Position numbers and translations under genes: made by a program. Below are positions 42,470 through 50,429 of a DNA stretch of 64,000 nucleotides, piece by piece. A model generated the notes under the pieces. That model was not told the origin of the DNA and ran no database searches. It saw only the letters and a list, made by a program, of their open reading frames with translations. The stretch is from Actinocorallia populi (GTDB taxonomy: Bacteria; Actinomycetota; Actinomycetes; Streptosporangiales; Streptosporangiaceae). Location: positions 372,001 through 436,000 of the forward strand of contig NZ_PVZV01000001.1 in the NCBI RefSeq assembly GCF_002995495.1. The letters run 5' to 3'. How positions within the stretch are numbered: the first letter of the stretch is position 1; every line of letters begins with the position of its first letter.

Positions 42470-43107
42470 GCACCAAGAGCTGGGTGACGGCCTTGCTCTC
42501 TCGTCGCAACAGCGGACTCCGCCCCGATGCCCGGCGGCGGGTACAACCGGCGGTACTTCGACCTGCCGGTGCCCGGGTTCAGCCGAGCCCGGCACCATGC
42601 CGAGCGGGGAACGGTGGTCGTCGCGATCGACTACCCGGGCATCGGAGACAGCTCGATCCCGCCGTTCGAGGTGACGGACCTGCCCACCGTCGCAGCCGCC
42701 GGCCACGCCGCGGTCATCGGGATCGTCGACCGGCTGCGTCGGGGTTCGCTCGCACCGGAGGCCGGTCCGGTCGCCGTCCGCTGCGTCGTGGGTGCGGGAC
42801 AGTCGCCCGGCGGGCACGTCCTGGCCGGTATGCAGGCCCACCACCGGACATCCGACGCAGTGGCATTCCTCGGCAGCAGCATGGCCGGAACCCTGGTGCC
42901 CGCCCTGGCGCCGCTGGTGCCGAGCCCGCCGCGACCGTTGCGGAACGACTCGCGAACACGGACTTCGTCCGGGTCTTCCACTGGGATGAGGTGATCGGAT
43001 CGGACACCGCCGGCCCGCCGTATGATCTCGCCTCTCTGGTCTCCGCCGACATCGCCGGAGGGCTGCCCGCGCGAACCGCTCTGCCGCCGCGGGGCACCGG
43101 CACCTAG
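42470..43107 (+). pseudogene. Frameshifted alpha/beta-hydrolase remnant
   Basis: One frame (from 42527) reads AIDYPGIGDSSIPPFE and a nucleophile-like GAGQSPGGHVLAG, then loses sense near 42920. A second frame picks up as EPAATVAERLANTDFVRVFH to a stop at 43107. Both the N-terminal and C-terminal parts of a complete hydrolase are missing. No ribosome-binding site precedes it. I read it as a decayed gene; a sequencing indel would restore only a short internal piece. Confidence 0.6.
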
Positions 43108-43130
43108 TGAATGCGGTGACCGAAAGCGGA

Positions 43131-43154
43131 AGGACCCGCTGGGGGGCGGGTCCT
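43131..43154. terminator. 9-bp hairpin between convergent units
   Basis: Arms 43131-43139 and 43146-43154 are exact reverse complements around a 6-base loop, before the stop of the minus-strand membrane protein at 43179. Confidence 0.55.
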
Positions 43155-43178
43155 GAGGGGGCGGTCGCGGGCCTTGCG

Positions 43179-44123
43179 TCAGCCGCGGGTCTTGCGGGTC
43201 TCGCGGAAGCAGCCGATCACTTCGGTCACGCCGACGGCGAGGACGACCAGGATCGTGCCGGTGTAGAGCTCGTCCGGGACCGTCCAGCCCTTGCCGTCGT
43301 TGACGGTGGCGAGGAAGTCCGGGTTGAAGAACGCCTGCTTGTGGAGGACCCAGATGAGGGAGGCCGCGAAGAGGGCTTCGGCGGCGGCGTAGGCGGCGGC
43401 GAGGGGGACGGTCCAGCGGCGCACGGCGACCCGGACCAGTTCGCAGAGCACGGTGCCCGCGAGGCCGGCGAGGATCGGCCAGATCCAGCCCGACCACAGG
43501 GCCGGGTCGAGGACCGGCATGTGGTCGCCGTCCGTGCGGTACGGCTCGGCGACGTGCTGCCAGACGATCAGCGCGAGCAGCAGCGTGCTGAACGCGGCGG
43601 AGGCCAGAGTGCCGGCGCCGGCCGCCTTCTCCGTCTGCGGGGCGTCGGGCAGGTCGTCGGGCGTCCAGCCCTCGGTGCCGCGGAACAGGCGGTCGAGGGA
43701 GCGGGAGCGCTCCACCACGGCGAAGACCGCGGTGAGCCAGGCGATCATCTGGGCGCCGACGGCGAGCAGCGCCCCGATGCCGCTGCCGATCGCCGAGCCG
43801 ACGCCGCCGCCGTCGAGGACCTCGACCGCCATGGACACGGCGACGACCACCGGCAGCACGCCGGCCAGCAGGACCTTCAGCGTCCGGGCGTACGCCGGGT
43901 AGAGGCCGGGGCCGATCAGCGCGAGCGGCCGGTCCGCGTAACGGGCGGCGAGGCGGATCGGGTCGCCCATCTCGGTGAGCACCTCGTGCTCGCTCGCACC
44001 GCGCGCCTCGGCGGTGTCGGCGATCACGGCGCGCAGCTCCTCGGCGACGTCGTCGCGCTGGTCGGTGGGGATCCGCCGGACGACCTCGTGTACGTAGCGC
44101 TCGGTCAGGGTGTTCGCATTCAT
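43179..44123 (-). CDS. HAAS/DUF1700-type membrane protein
   Basis: 314 residues. The N-terminal 60 residues (YVHEVVRRIPTDQRDDVAEEL, EMGDPIRLAARYADRP) match the HAAS helical prefix found on small membrane proteins controlled by PadR repressors. Seven or so hydrophobic helices follow. Its start overlaps the PadR stop as ATGA. It probably senses or responds to envelope conditions; the function is not known. Confidence 0.8.
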   Translation of the reverse strand: MNANTLTERYVHEVVRRIPTDQRDDVAEELRAVIADTAEARGASEHEVLTEMGDPIRLAARYADRPLALIGPGLYPAYARTLKVLLAGVLPVVVAVSMAVEVLDGGGVGSAIGSGIGALLAVGAQMIAWLTAVFAVVERSRSLDRLFRGTEGWTPDDLPDAPQTEKAAGAGTLASAAFSTLLLALIVWQHVAEPYRTDGDHMPVLDPALWSGWIWPILAGLAGTVLCELVRVAVRRWTVPLAAAYAAAEALFAASLIWVLHKQAFFNPDFLATVNDGKGWTVPDELYTGTILVVLAVGVTEVIGCFRETRKTRG

Positions 44124-44470
44124 GGCTTCTCTTCTGTCAGTCGTGAGATCGAGGCGACGAGGTCGTGCCATTCGCCTACCAGGCCCGCCCGCACCCGGGA
44201 GCCCTCGGGACTGACCCGGTAGAACTTCCGCGGCCGGGACTCGTCGGTGTTCCACTCGCTGGTGAGCAGCTCCTGCTTCTCCAGCCGGCGCAGCAGCGGG
44301 TAGAGGGTGTTGCCGTCGACGGAGACACCCGCATCGTTGAGCGTCTCCAGCAGCGCGTAGCCGTACTGCGGCTCCTCGAGCAGCGCCAGGCAGGCCAGCA
44401 CGACGGTGCCGCGGCGCAGCTCTTGGGCCTGGGCCCGGATCAGTTCCTCTGGGGACATGCCCAACACCAT
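44120..44470 (-). CDS. PadR-family transcriptional regulator
   Basis: 116 residues (112 from the second ATG at 44458). Winged-helix PadR core: LRRGTVVLACLALLEEPQYG, NTLYPLLRRLEKQELLTSEW and FYRVSPEG. It pairs with the HAAS protein, a standard two-gene unit. A 15-base palindrome abuts the first ATG and is a likely autoregulatory operator. Confidence 0.88.
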   Translation of the reverse strand: MVLGMSPEELIRAQAQELRRGTVVLACLALLEEPQYGYALLETLNDAGVSVDGNTLYPLLRRLEKQELLTSEWNTDESRPRKFYRVSPEGSRVRAGLVGEWHDLVASISRLTEEKP

Positions 44471-44472
44471 AC

Positions 44473-44487
44473 AGTGTGCCGCACACT
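44473..44487. promoter_or_regulatory. Palindromic PadR operator candidate
   Basis: AGTGTGC-C-GCACACT is a perfect 7+1+7 palindrome ending 2 bases before the upstream start codon of the PadR gene. Position fits autorepression. Confidence 0.5.
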
Positions 44488-45094
44488 AATGTCCACCATC
44501 TAATAACTCAGGCGCTCTACCCTCGAGAAGCGGCCTCAGGCCTTCGACCCCGTCGCGGGTACCCCGCCCAAGGCACCGCATCCGATGTGACTCCCGCTGC
44601 CAGCGGTCCACCGCATGGCTACCGGGGCGCCGGACAAGCCGAACCGGCTCCACGAGAAAGCGCCCGCGTGCGGCATTCCGTCCGCTGGCGTGGAGAAGCG
44701 ACCGGCCACCGCCCAGCGGTGCACGTCGTCATACGCAGACGGTCCGGCCGTGGGCCATTTCGGCGGACTGCCGATGCTGTCCGCAGACGCGACAAGCCTT
44801 CCGCAGCCGTACCGCAGCTCACGGAAGTGCACGGAGGCGCCCGCCAGGGGAAGGACGCGGCGCAGGCGTGAGGCCTTGCGGGCGGGAGCGAGTCGGGTGG
44901 GCACTTCCCTCTGGTCCGCATCCCGGTAGTGCCGGGGAACCGGGCCGGGTGGATCAGGCCGGGGAAGGCACGCGGCCTTCGGGATCCGCCGCTCTCGGCG
45001 GTTTCTTCAATGCCCTCCCCCGCGGTGAGCGCGACCGGGCCGGCGAGGCGTAAGGAGGCGAACGGAGGAGGGCTTCGCGGGTTTTTCTTTCCGC
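44488..45094. other. Gene-free stretch with an orphan U-tailed hairpin
   Basis: About 600 bases with no open frame I can support on either strand. At 44986-45007 on the plus strand a 6-bp stem (CCGCCG/CGGCGG, loop CTCT) is followed by TTTCTT, a factor-independent terminator shape with no gene in front of it. This may mark a small RNA or be chance. Confidence 0.35.
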
Positions 45095-45571
45095 CTACGG
45101 GCGGGACTCGACGAGTTCGGCGAGTTGCCGGGTGACGGTGCTCCAGCCGTCGTGGAAGCCGAGCTTTTCGTGCTGGTCCCGGTCTGCGGTGTCGCGGTGC
45201 ATCGCGGTGGCGGTGTACTCGGTTCCGTCCGGGTGGTCCCGCATGGTGATGACGGCGGTCACGAACGAGGCCTGTGCGGGCCGCCAGCCCGTTACGAGCG
45301 CGTCGGTGAAGACGATGCGTTCGAGTTCGTCGACGGCCAGGAAGCAGCCGGTGATGTGGGGGGTGAAGGCGGCGCCGTCCTGGCTGATCTCGGTGCGGAA
45401 GGAACCGCCGGGGCGCAGGTCCATGTCGAGAACCCGGCAGACCTCGGGCGCGGGAACCCACCATCGCGCGAAGCTCGCGGGGTCGGTCCAGGCGTTCCAG
45501 ACCGCCGAGCGCGGGGCTCCGATGACGCGGGAGACGGTCAGGTCGAGTTCGGGGTGCGGGGATGCGGTCAT
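45095..45571 (-). CDS. AHSA1/SRPBCC-domain protein
   Basis: 158 residues of the AHSA1 (Hsp90 ATPase activator-like) SRPBCC group: VSRVIGAPRSAVWNAWTDPASFARWW and a C-terminal GFHDGWSTVTRQLAELV. Such proteins typically sit after an ArsR regulator in actinobacteria; here the two overlap as ATGA. A role in binding a small hydrophobic ligand is likely but not specified. Confidence 0.85.
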   Translation of the reverse strand: MTASPHPELDLTVSRVIGAPRSAVWNAWTDPASFARWWVPAPEVCRVLDMDLRPGGSFRTEISQDGAAFTPHITGCFLAVDELERIVFTDALVTGWRPAQASFVTAVITMRDHPDGTEYTATAMHRDTADRDQHEKLGFHDGWSTVTRQLAELVESRP

Positions 45572-45909
45572 GCGGGCGTCTCCTCGGTGTGCATGGTGAC
45601 GAACTGCTCGAGCCGGTCGGTGCGGCCTTCCCAGATGTTCCGCTGTTCGACGAGCCAGGCCTCGACCACGCCGAACGACTCCTTCTCCAGCGTGCAGGTC
45701 CGCACCCGGCCGGTCTTGCGCGTCGTGATCAGCCCGGCGTCCTCGAGGTGACGGATGTGCTTCATGAACGACGGCAGCGCCATGTCGAACGGCGCCGCCA
45801 GTTCGCCGACGCTCGCCGGGCCGGACCCCAGCCGGCCCAGTACCGCACGGCGGGTGGGGTCCGCGAGGGCCTGGAACACGGTGTCGAGCTCCAACAGATA
45901 CTGAGCCAT
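45568..45909 (-). CDS. ArsR-family regulator
   Basis: 113 residues: VFQALADPTRRAVLGRL, winged helix with PSFMKHIRHLEDAGLI and a beta wing TTRKTGRVRTCTL. No metal-binding Cys pair, so not a metal sensor; this subgroup controls the AHSA1 partner downstream. Confidence 0.88.
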   Translation of the reverse strand: MAQYLLELDTVFQALADPTRRAVLGRLGSGPASVGELAAPFDMALPSFMKHIRHLEDAGLITTRKTGRVRTCTLEKESFGVVEAWLVEQRNIWEGRTDRLEQFVTMHTEETPA

Positions 45910-45966
45910 ACGGCTAAGTTATCTTCCTTGGAAACTGAGCGCAAGGGCTAAGTGTCAGGGATGCGT

Positions 45967-46016
45967 CGCCTGACGCCGGTGAGGCCGCACGAGCGCGGCC
46001 TCACCGGCGTCAGGCG
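45967..46016. terminator. Perfect 22-bp hairpin terminator
   Basis: Arms 45967-45988 and 45995-46016 are exact reverse complements around a 6-base loop. It lies right after the LLM gene stop (46025, minus) and closes the aminoacyl-ACP operon. Confidence 0.85.
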
Positions 46017-46024
46017 GACGGGGA

Positions 46025-46993
46025 TCAGGTGGTGGAAGGGGCGAGGGAGCGGGCGGCCTGGCGGACGTCGAGGCCGGGGAGGGGGCCGAAGCCGACGATC
46101 GGGGTGAGGCCCGCGTCCAGGTAGTGGTGGAGGCGGGTGCGGCAGGCGGCGGGAGAGCCGTGGACGATGAGGTCGTCGACGACCTCGTCGGGGATGGCGG
46201 CCGCCGCCGCGGCGCGGTCGCCGGCCGCCCAGGACTCGTGCAGGGCCTTGAGCCGCGTGCCGCGGCCGAGCCAGTCGTGGAAGGCCCGGTAGGCGGGGAC
46301 GGTGAGGTAGGCGGCGAGGAGGCGGCGGCCGATCACCCGCGCGAGGTCGGCGTCCTCGGTGGGCAGGACGCAGATCGGGGCGAGCAGCTCCTTGTCGTGG
46401 CCGAACTCGGCGCGCACGGCCCGCACGTCGTCCGGGGACACCCAGTTGGTGATCGCGGCGTCGGCTTCCCGGGCGGCCAGGCGGAGCATCCCGGGACGCA
46501 GTGCGGCCAGCGCGATGGACGGAGGGGTCGGGGGCGGCCGCTCCAGCCGGAAGCCGCGCACGCCCAGGCCTCCGTCGGTCACCTTCTCCCCGGCCAGGGC
46601 GCGGCGCAGGAACCTCAGGGTGTCGCGGACCCGCCGGTACGGCTCGGTGTAGGGGATGCCGTTCCAGTTCCGTACGACCCCGGGCGAGGACGCGCCGATG
46701 CCGAGCGTGAACCGGCCGGGTGCCAGGTCGGCGAGCGTGGCGGCCTGCTGGGCGAGCAGTGCCGGCCCCCGCGTGTGGACGGGGACGATGGCGGTGCCGA
46801 GCCGCAGGCCCGGTGCCCATTGCGAGGCCAGGGCCAGCGGCGTGAAGGCGTCGGGGCCTGCCGTCTCCACCGACCACAGGCCGGTGTAGCCGAGCGCGGG
46901 CAGCGCCCGGACCAGGTCCCGGTGCCGCGACACCGGGCCCGGCGCCGCGGCGGTGGGCAGGGCGAGGGCCCAGCGGCGGTCTTCGGCGGTCAC
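46025..46993 (-). CDS. LLM-class (F420/FMN-dependent) oxidoreductase
   Basis: 322 residues with the luciferase-like TIM barrel: LWSVETAGPDAFTPLALASQ, LGTAIVPVHTRGPALLAQQA, GRFTLGIGASSPGVV. The family uses F420 or FMN for hydride transfer or monooxygenation. GGAG precedes the GTG, 10 bases after the KSIII-like stop, so it is the last gene of the operon. Cofactor and substrate cannot be told. Confidence 0.85.
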   Translation of the reverse strand: MTAEDRRWALALPTAAAPGPVSRHRDLVRALPALGYTGLWSVETAGPDAFTPLALASQWAPGLRLGTAIVPVHTRGPALLAQQAATLADLAPGRFTLGIGASSPGVVRNWNGIPYTEPYRRVRDTLRFLRRALAGEKVTDGGLGVRGFRLERPPPTPPSIALAALRPGMLRLAAREADAAITNWVSPDDVRAVRAEFGHDKELLAPICVLPTEDADLARVIGRRLLAAYLTVPAYRAFHDWLGRGTRLKALHESWAAGDRAAAAAAIPDEVVDDLIVHGSPAACRTRLHHYLDAGLTPIVGFGPLPGLDVRQAARSLAPSTT

Positions 46994-47003
46994 GGGTCTC
47001 CTC

Positions 47004-47909
47004 TCAGACTCGCTCGAAGGCGACGCAGGTCCAGTAGTTGTGGCCGGTGGACAGGCCGAGCACGCGGCCGCCCGCGGGGACCTCGTCCTCGACCTCGGCG
47101 AGGTTGACCACGAGGTCGGCGGCGAAGCAGTGCCCGTTCTGCTCGGTACGGGTGACGAACCGGTCGAGGTCGAGCCGTCCGCCGGCGGCCAGCAGCCGCA
47201 GCACGGTGGTGCCGACGTTGCCGGCCACGACGATCGGGTAGTCCTCGCGGTCGCCGCCCGGGCCGGGCGCGAAGAACCCCTCGGTGGCGCGCTGGATGCC
47301 GCCGACGGTGCCGCGGACCATGGCGATGGAGTCCTCGGCCGGGTCCAGCGAGTGCATGGTGTGGTCGGCCGCCTGGACGACGGGCCCGACCCGCCAGCCC
47401 TCCGCGGGCGCGTCGGCCGACACCATGACGGACGCGGCCGCGTCGCTCATGAGGCAGGTGCCCGCGTCGATCAGGCGTGAGCCGCCGCCCCAGACGTCGG
47501 TGGTCACGACCAGGACGTCGCGGGCGTCGCCGGTGAGGACGTGGTTGCGCGCGACCCGCAGGAGGGCGCCGAAGTTGGCGCACACGTTGGCGGTGACGAG
47601 CATCAGCGGGACGTGGTCGGCGCCGATCGCCTCGGCGAACCTGTCCGGGTCGCGGCGCAGGTCGACCCGGTCGTCGATCGACTCGCACGCGTAGAGGACC
47701 AGGTCGGGTCGCCGGGCGGCCCGCCGCAGGGTCTCGGCGGCGCTGCGGGCGGCGATCCGCCAGGGCGCCTCGTCGGTCCGGTAGAAGCCCGCGATCTTCT
47801 CCTTGGCGAGCCGTTCCCGTTCGGCGGCCGACGGCTCGGGCCCGTCGCCGGGCCAGACGTCCTTGTCACCGAACGCCCAGGCGGAGGCGTGCATGTGGGC
47901 GGCGCTCAT
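47004..47909 (-). CDS. KSIII-like thiolase-fold protein of the aminoacyl-ACP operon
   Basis: 301 residues with a thiolase-like fold and likely nucleophile Cys110 in VTANVCANFGALL. The C-terminal motif is NGHCFAADL, where FabH has GNTSAAS, and no HxAN is present (VVAGNVGTT instead). The altered triad resembles acyl-transferring KSIII relatives more than decarboxylative FabH. It is shorter than FabH at the N-terminus. It could condense or transfer the aminoacyl group from the operon's ACP. It overlaps the SRPBCC stop as ATGA. Confidence 0.65.
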   Translation of the reverse strand: MSAAHMHASAWAFGDKDVWPGDGPEPSAAERERLAKEKIAGFYRTDEAPWRIAARSAAETLRRAARRPDLVLYACESIDDRVDLRRDPDRFAEAIGADHVPLMLVTANVCANFGALLRVARNHVLTGDARDVLVVTTDVWGGGSRLIDAGTCLMSDAAASVMVSADAPAEGWRVGPVVQAADHTMHSLDPAEDSIAMVRGTVGGIQRATEGFFAPGPGGDREDYPIVVAGNVGTTVLRLLAAGGRLDLDRFVTRTEQNGHCFAADLVVNLAEVEDEVPAGGRVLGLSTGHNYWTCVAFERV

Positions 47910-48388
47910 CGGACCGCCTCCGCCTGCTCGCGACCGTCGACCAGGATGGTGAAGGCGGCACCCGAGCCGAACAGGCCGCGCATGATGGCGGTCATGGTGT
48001 TCTCGAACGCCTCGATCGCGATCGGGTCGAGCAGCTCGGCGACCGAGGGCATGCCGAGGTCGAACGCCGACTCGAAGACCACGAGGGAGCCCGCGGCGGC
48101 GGGTTCGACCCGCCAGGAGCCGTGGAAGGAGTCGAGGTCGCCCTCCAGCTGCTCGAAGGCCAGGGAGCGCGAGCCGGGGCCGGGGGCGTCGAGCTGCGTC
48201 CAGCGCATGATGCCCTCGTAGAAGCGCACCTCCCAGAAGGACGTCTGCCGCCCGTCGGCGTCCCTCTTCACCTCCAGGCGCCGGATGACGTCGGTGTGCT
48301 CGGTGAAGGCCTCGAAAGCCGACACGCGTGCGAAGACGTCGTCCGGTGCGAGGTCGGGAACGAGGGTGCGGAGCATGAAGTGCTTCAT
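47906..48388 (-). CDS. SRPBCC-family protein of the aminoacyl-ACP operon
   Basis: 160 residues with a polyketide-cyclase-like SRPBCC pattern: FARVSAFEAFTEHTDVIRRL, SFWEVRFYEGIMRWTQLD, and a long C-terminal helix starting AFENTMTAIMRGLFG. Related small proteins bind or dehydrate/cyclise carrier-bound intermediates. Both ends overlap neighbours, so it belongs to the operon. Confidence 0.75.
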   Translation of the reverse strand: MKHFMLRTLVPDLAPDDVFARVSAFEAFTEHTDVIRRLEVKRDADGRQTSFWEVRFYEGIMRWTQLDAPGPGSRSLAFEQLEGDLDSFHGSWRVEPAAAGSLVVFESAFDLGMPSVAELLDPIAIEAFENTMTAIMRGLFGSGAAFTILVDGREQAEAVR

Positions 48389-49446
48389 GCCGGGGTCCCT
48401 TCTTTCGTCGTGGTCTTCATCAGTGCCGCCAGGCTCAGGGGCTCGGTGCGGGCGTGGCCCGTGGTGCGGACCCAGTACTCGGCGGTCGTGCGCAGGACGG
48501 CCAGGGGGTCGTGCGCCGCGCCGTGGCGCTCCAGCAGCGCGCCGCTGGAGGGGAAGGGCTCGGGCGAGGACAGGTAGGGGGCGACGTGCTCGAAGATCCC
48601 CGTCACCAGGTGCCGCAGCTTCGGCGGGATGCCGGGCAGGAAGACGGGTTTGATGAGCCGCTCGTACATCTCCAGCGGAACGACCCGGGGGCGGCTGAAC
48701 GGCCGGCTGATCTCGTCGCCGAGCTCGGTCAGCACCCCGACGAGCGCGTCGAAGGTGATGGCCCGCTCGCCCGCGGTGATCCACACCTCCGCGCGGTCGG
48801 GCAGTCCTCCGCGTGCCGCGGCCGCGATGACCCGGGCGGTCAGGTCCTGCGGCACGAAGTCGACGAGGCTTCCGCGCTCGGCGGGGAAGGCCGGGAAGAG
48901 GCCCTGCAGGATGGCTCCGCAGGTGCGGTGCAGACCCTGGAACTCGCTGATCTCCCCGGTGCGCGCGTCCCCGGCGACGATGGAGGGCCGCAGGATCGTG
49001 TACCCGGATCCCAGCTCGCGCACCTCGCGTTCCGCGGCGCGTTTCGACTCGGCGTAGGGCATCGGGCGGGCCGCGCCGCCGGGCCGTTCGAGGGCGTGCA
49101 CGAAGGCGGTGCTCACGTAGTGGAAGGGCGCCTGCGCGCGCAGGGCCAGGTCCATGAGGGTGCGGGTGCCGGCCAGGTTGGTCTCCGCCAGCTCCTCCAC
49201 GGGGCTGTTCAGCCTGGTGTCCGCGGCGCAGTGGACCACGCCGCCGATCCGGCGGGCGAGGTCGTCGTAGGCGGCGGCCGAGAGCCCGAGGCGTTCGGCC
49301 CGGACGTCGCCGCGCACGGACGCGACGCCGTCCAGGGGCCGGTCGCGCACCAGGGCGAGGTACTCGTCCGGGCGCAGCACGCGACGCAGCGCCGTCCCGA
49401 CCACTCCGGACCCGCCCGTCAGCAGGAAGGGTTTCTTCGTCGTCAT
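48385..49446 (-). CDS. Extended SDR / thioester-reductase-like Rossmann protein
   Basis: 353 residues: LLTGGSGVVGTALRRVL nucleotide loop, HCAADTRLNSPVEEL, YVSTAFVHA, and YAESKRAAE as YxxxK. The order and the FVPQDLTARVI region resemble the NAD(P)-binding domains of thioester reductases (carboxylic-acid-reductase and NRPS R-domains). In an ACP-dependent operon it may release the product as an aldehyde or alcohol; a plain epimerase/dehydratase is the alternative. Confidence 0.7.
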   Translation of the reverse strand: MTTKKPFLLTGGSGVVGTALRRVLRPDEYLALVRDRPLDGVASVRGDVRAERLGLSAAAYDDLARRIGGVVHCAADTRLNSPVEELAETNLAGTRTLMDLALRAQAPFHYVSTAFVHALERPGGAARPMPYAESKRAAEREVRELGSGYTILRPSIVAGDARTGEISEFQGLHRTCGAILQGLFPAFPAERGSLVDFVPQDLTARVIAAAARGGLPDRAEVWITAGERAITFDALVGVLTELGDEISRPFSRPRVVPLEMYERLIKPVFLPGIPPKLRHLVTGIFEHVAPYLSSPEPFPSSGALLERHGAAHDPLAVLRTTAEYWVRTTGHARTEPLSLAALMKTTTKEGTPA

Positions 49447-50429
49447 CGTGCGTCCTCCTCGAAGGCGCGGCCCAGGTCGGCGACGATCTCGGCCGCGGGC
49501 CGGACGCGGTCCACACGCGCGCACGACGTGCCCGCGTACATCGCCATGTGGTCGATCCGGCCCCGGGTGGCCCGGGTGGGCGCCGCCGAGGAGAACCGGT
49601 AGACGGGATGGCGGGTGCGGCCCACCGTGGTGAAGCCGATGGGAGTGCGGGGGAACCGGCCGGGGGCGTCGGTGACGGCGCTGCGCAGGACGCGGTGCCG
49701 CCGCCCGGGCCAGCCGAGGTCGAAGACACCGGTGACGACCGTGTCGGCCGCGTCCGCCTCGACCACCCGCCGCCGGTACAGGGGGTGGGCGTCGGACTCG
49801 GCCGCGGCGATGAACGCGGTCCCGCTGCACACCCCGTCGGCGCCCGCCTCCGCGGCGGCCGCCACCGCGTCGGCCGTCGTGAGGCCGCCCGCCGCCAGCA
49901 GCACGGCCTGCGGATGCCGGGTGCGCACCTCGCGCAGCAGCGGGAGCAGCGGGCGGTCGCCGAGCAGGCGGCCACCTGCACCCGCCCCTTGCAGGACCAC
50001 GGCGTGCGCGCCGCCGAGCAGAGCGGCGTCTGCGTCGTCGGCCGTCCCCACCTGGACGATGAGGCGGCGTCCCGCGGTCCTCAGCCGCGCGGCGAGTCCC
50101 GAGGGGAGCAGGCCGAACCCGACGACGAGAATCCGGGAGGGCGTCGTGGCCAGGATCTGCTCCACCTGCGCGGCCAGGATCCGGGCTCCGGCGGCCTCGG
50201 GCACCAGGCCGACGCCCGCCGGGCCGGCGGTCAGATCGGTGAGGGACCTGAGCAGCACGGCGAGGTCGGCGCCGGTGGCCTTGTAGGCGCCGACGACCCC
50301 GAGACCGCCGGCGCGGCCGACGGCGGCGGCCAGGCCGGGCCCGGCCACGCCGCCCATCCCGGCGAGCATGACCCCCCGGTCCAGGGCCAGGCCGCGGGTG
50401 TCCCGGCGGGCCCGCGCCGTCGCCGTCAC
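49443..50429 (-). CDS. Nitronate-monooxygenase-like FMN protein
   Basis: 328 residues forming a TIM barrel of the 2-nitropropane dioxygenase/nitronate monooxygenase family: MLAGMGGVAGPGLAAAVGRA, FGLLPSGLAARLR, AHAVVLQGAGAGGR and LLAAGGLTTADAVAAAAEAG. In class I enzymes the sequence after QG ends AGGH; here that His is Arg154, so classical nitronate oxidation may be lost. The GTG start overlaps the ligase stop as GTGA. Position after an N-oxygenase invites a nitrogen-oxide role; an enoyl-reductase role is also possible. Confidence 0.7.
   Translation of the reverse strand: MTATARARRDTRGLALDRGVMLAGMGGVAGPGLAAAVGRAGGLGVVGAYKATGADLAVLLRSLTDLTAGPAGVGLVPEAAGARILAAQVEQILATTPSRILVVGFGLLPSGLAARLRTAGRRLIVQVGTADDADAALLGGAHAVVLQGAGAGGRLLGDRPLLPLLREVRTRHPQAVLLAAGGLTTADAVAAAAEAGADGVCSGTAFIAAAESDAHPLYRRRVVEADAADTVVTGVFDLGWPGRRHRVLRSAVTDAPGRFPRTPIGFTTVGRTRHPVYRFSSAAPTRATRGRIDHMAMYAGTSCARVDRVRPAAEIVADLGRAFEEDAR

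Noticed and set aside
44536-44904. A 122-codon minus-strand frame between the PadR and AHSA1 genes
   Set aside because: No domain, no ribosome-binding site and competing frames of equal quality on both strands; treated as non-coding.
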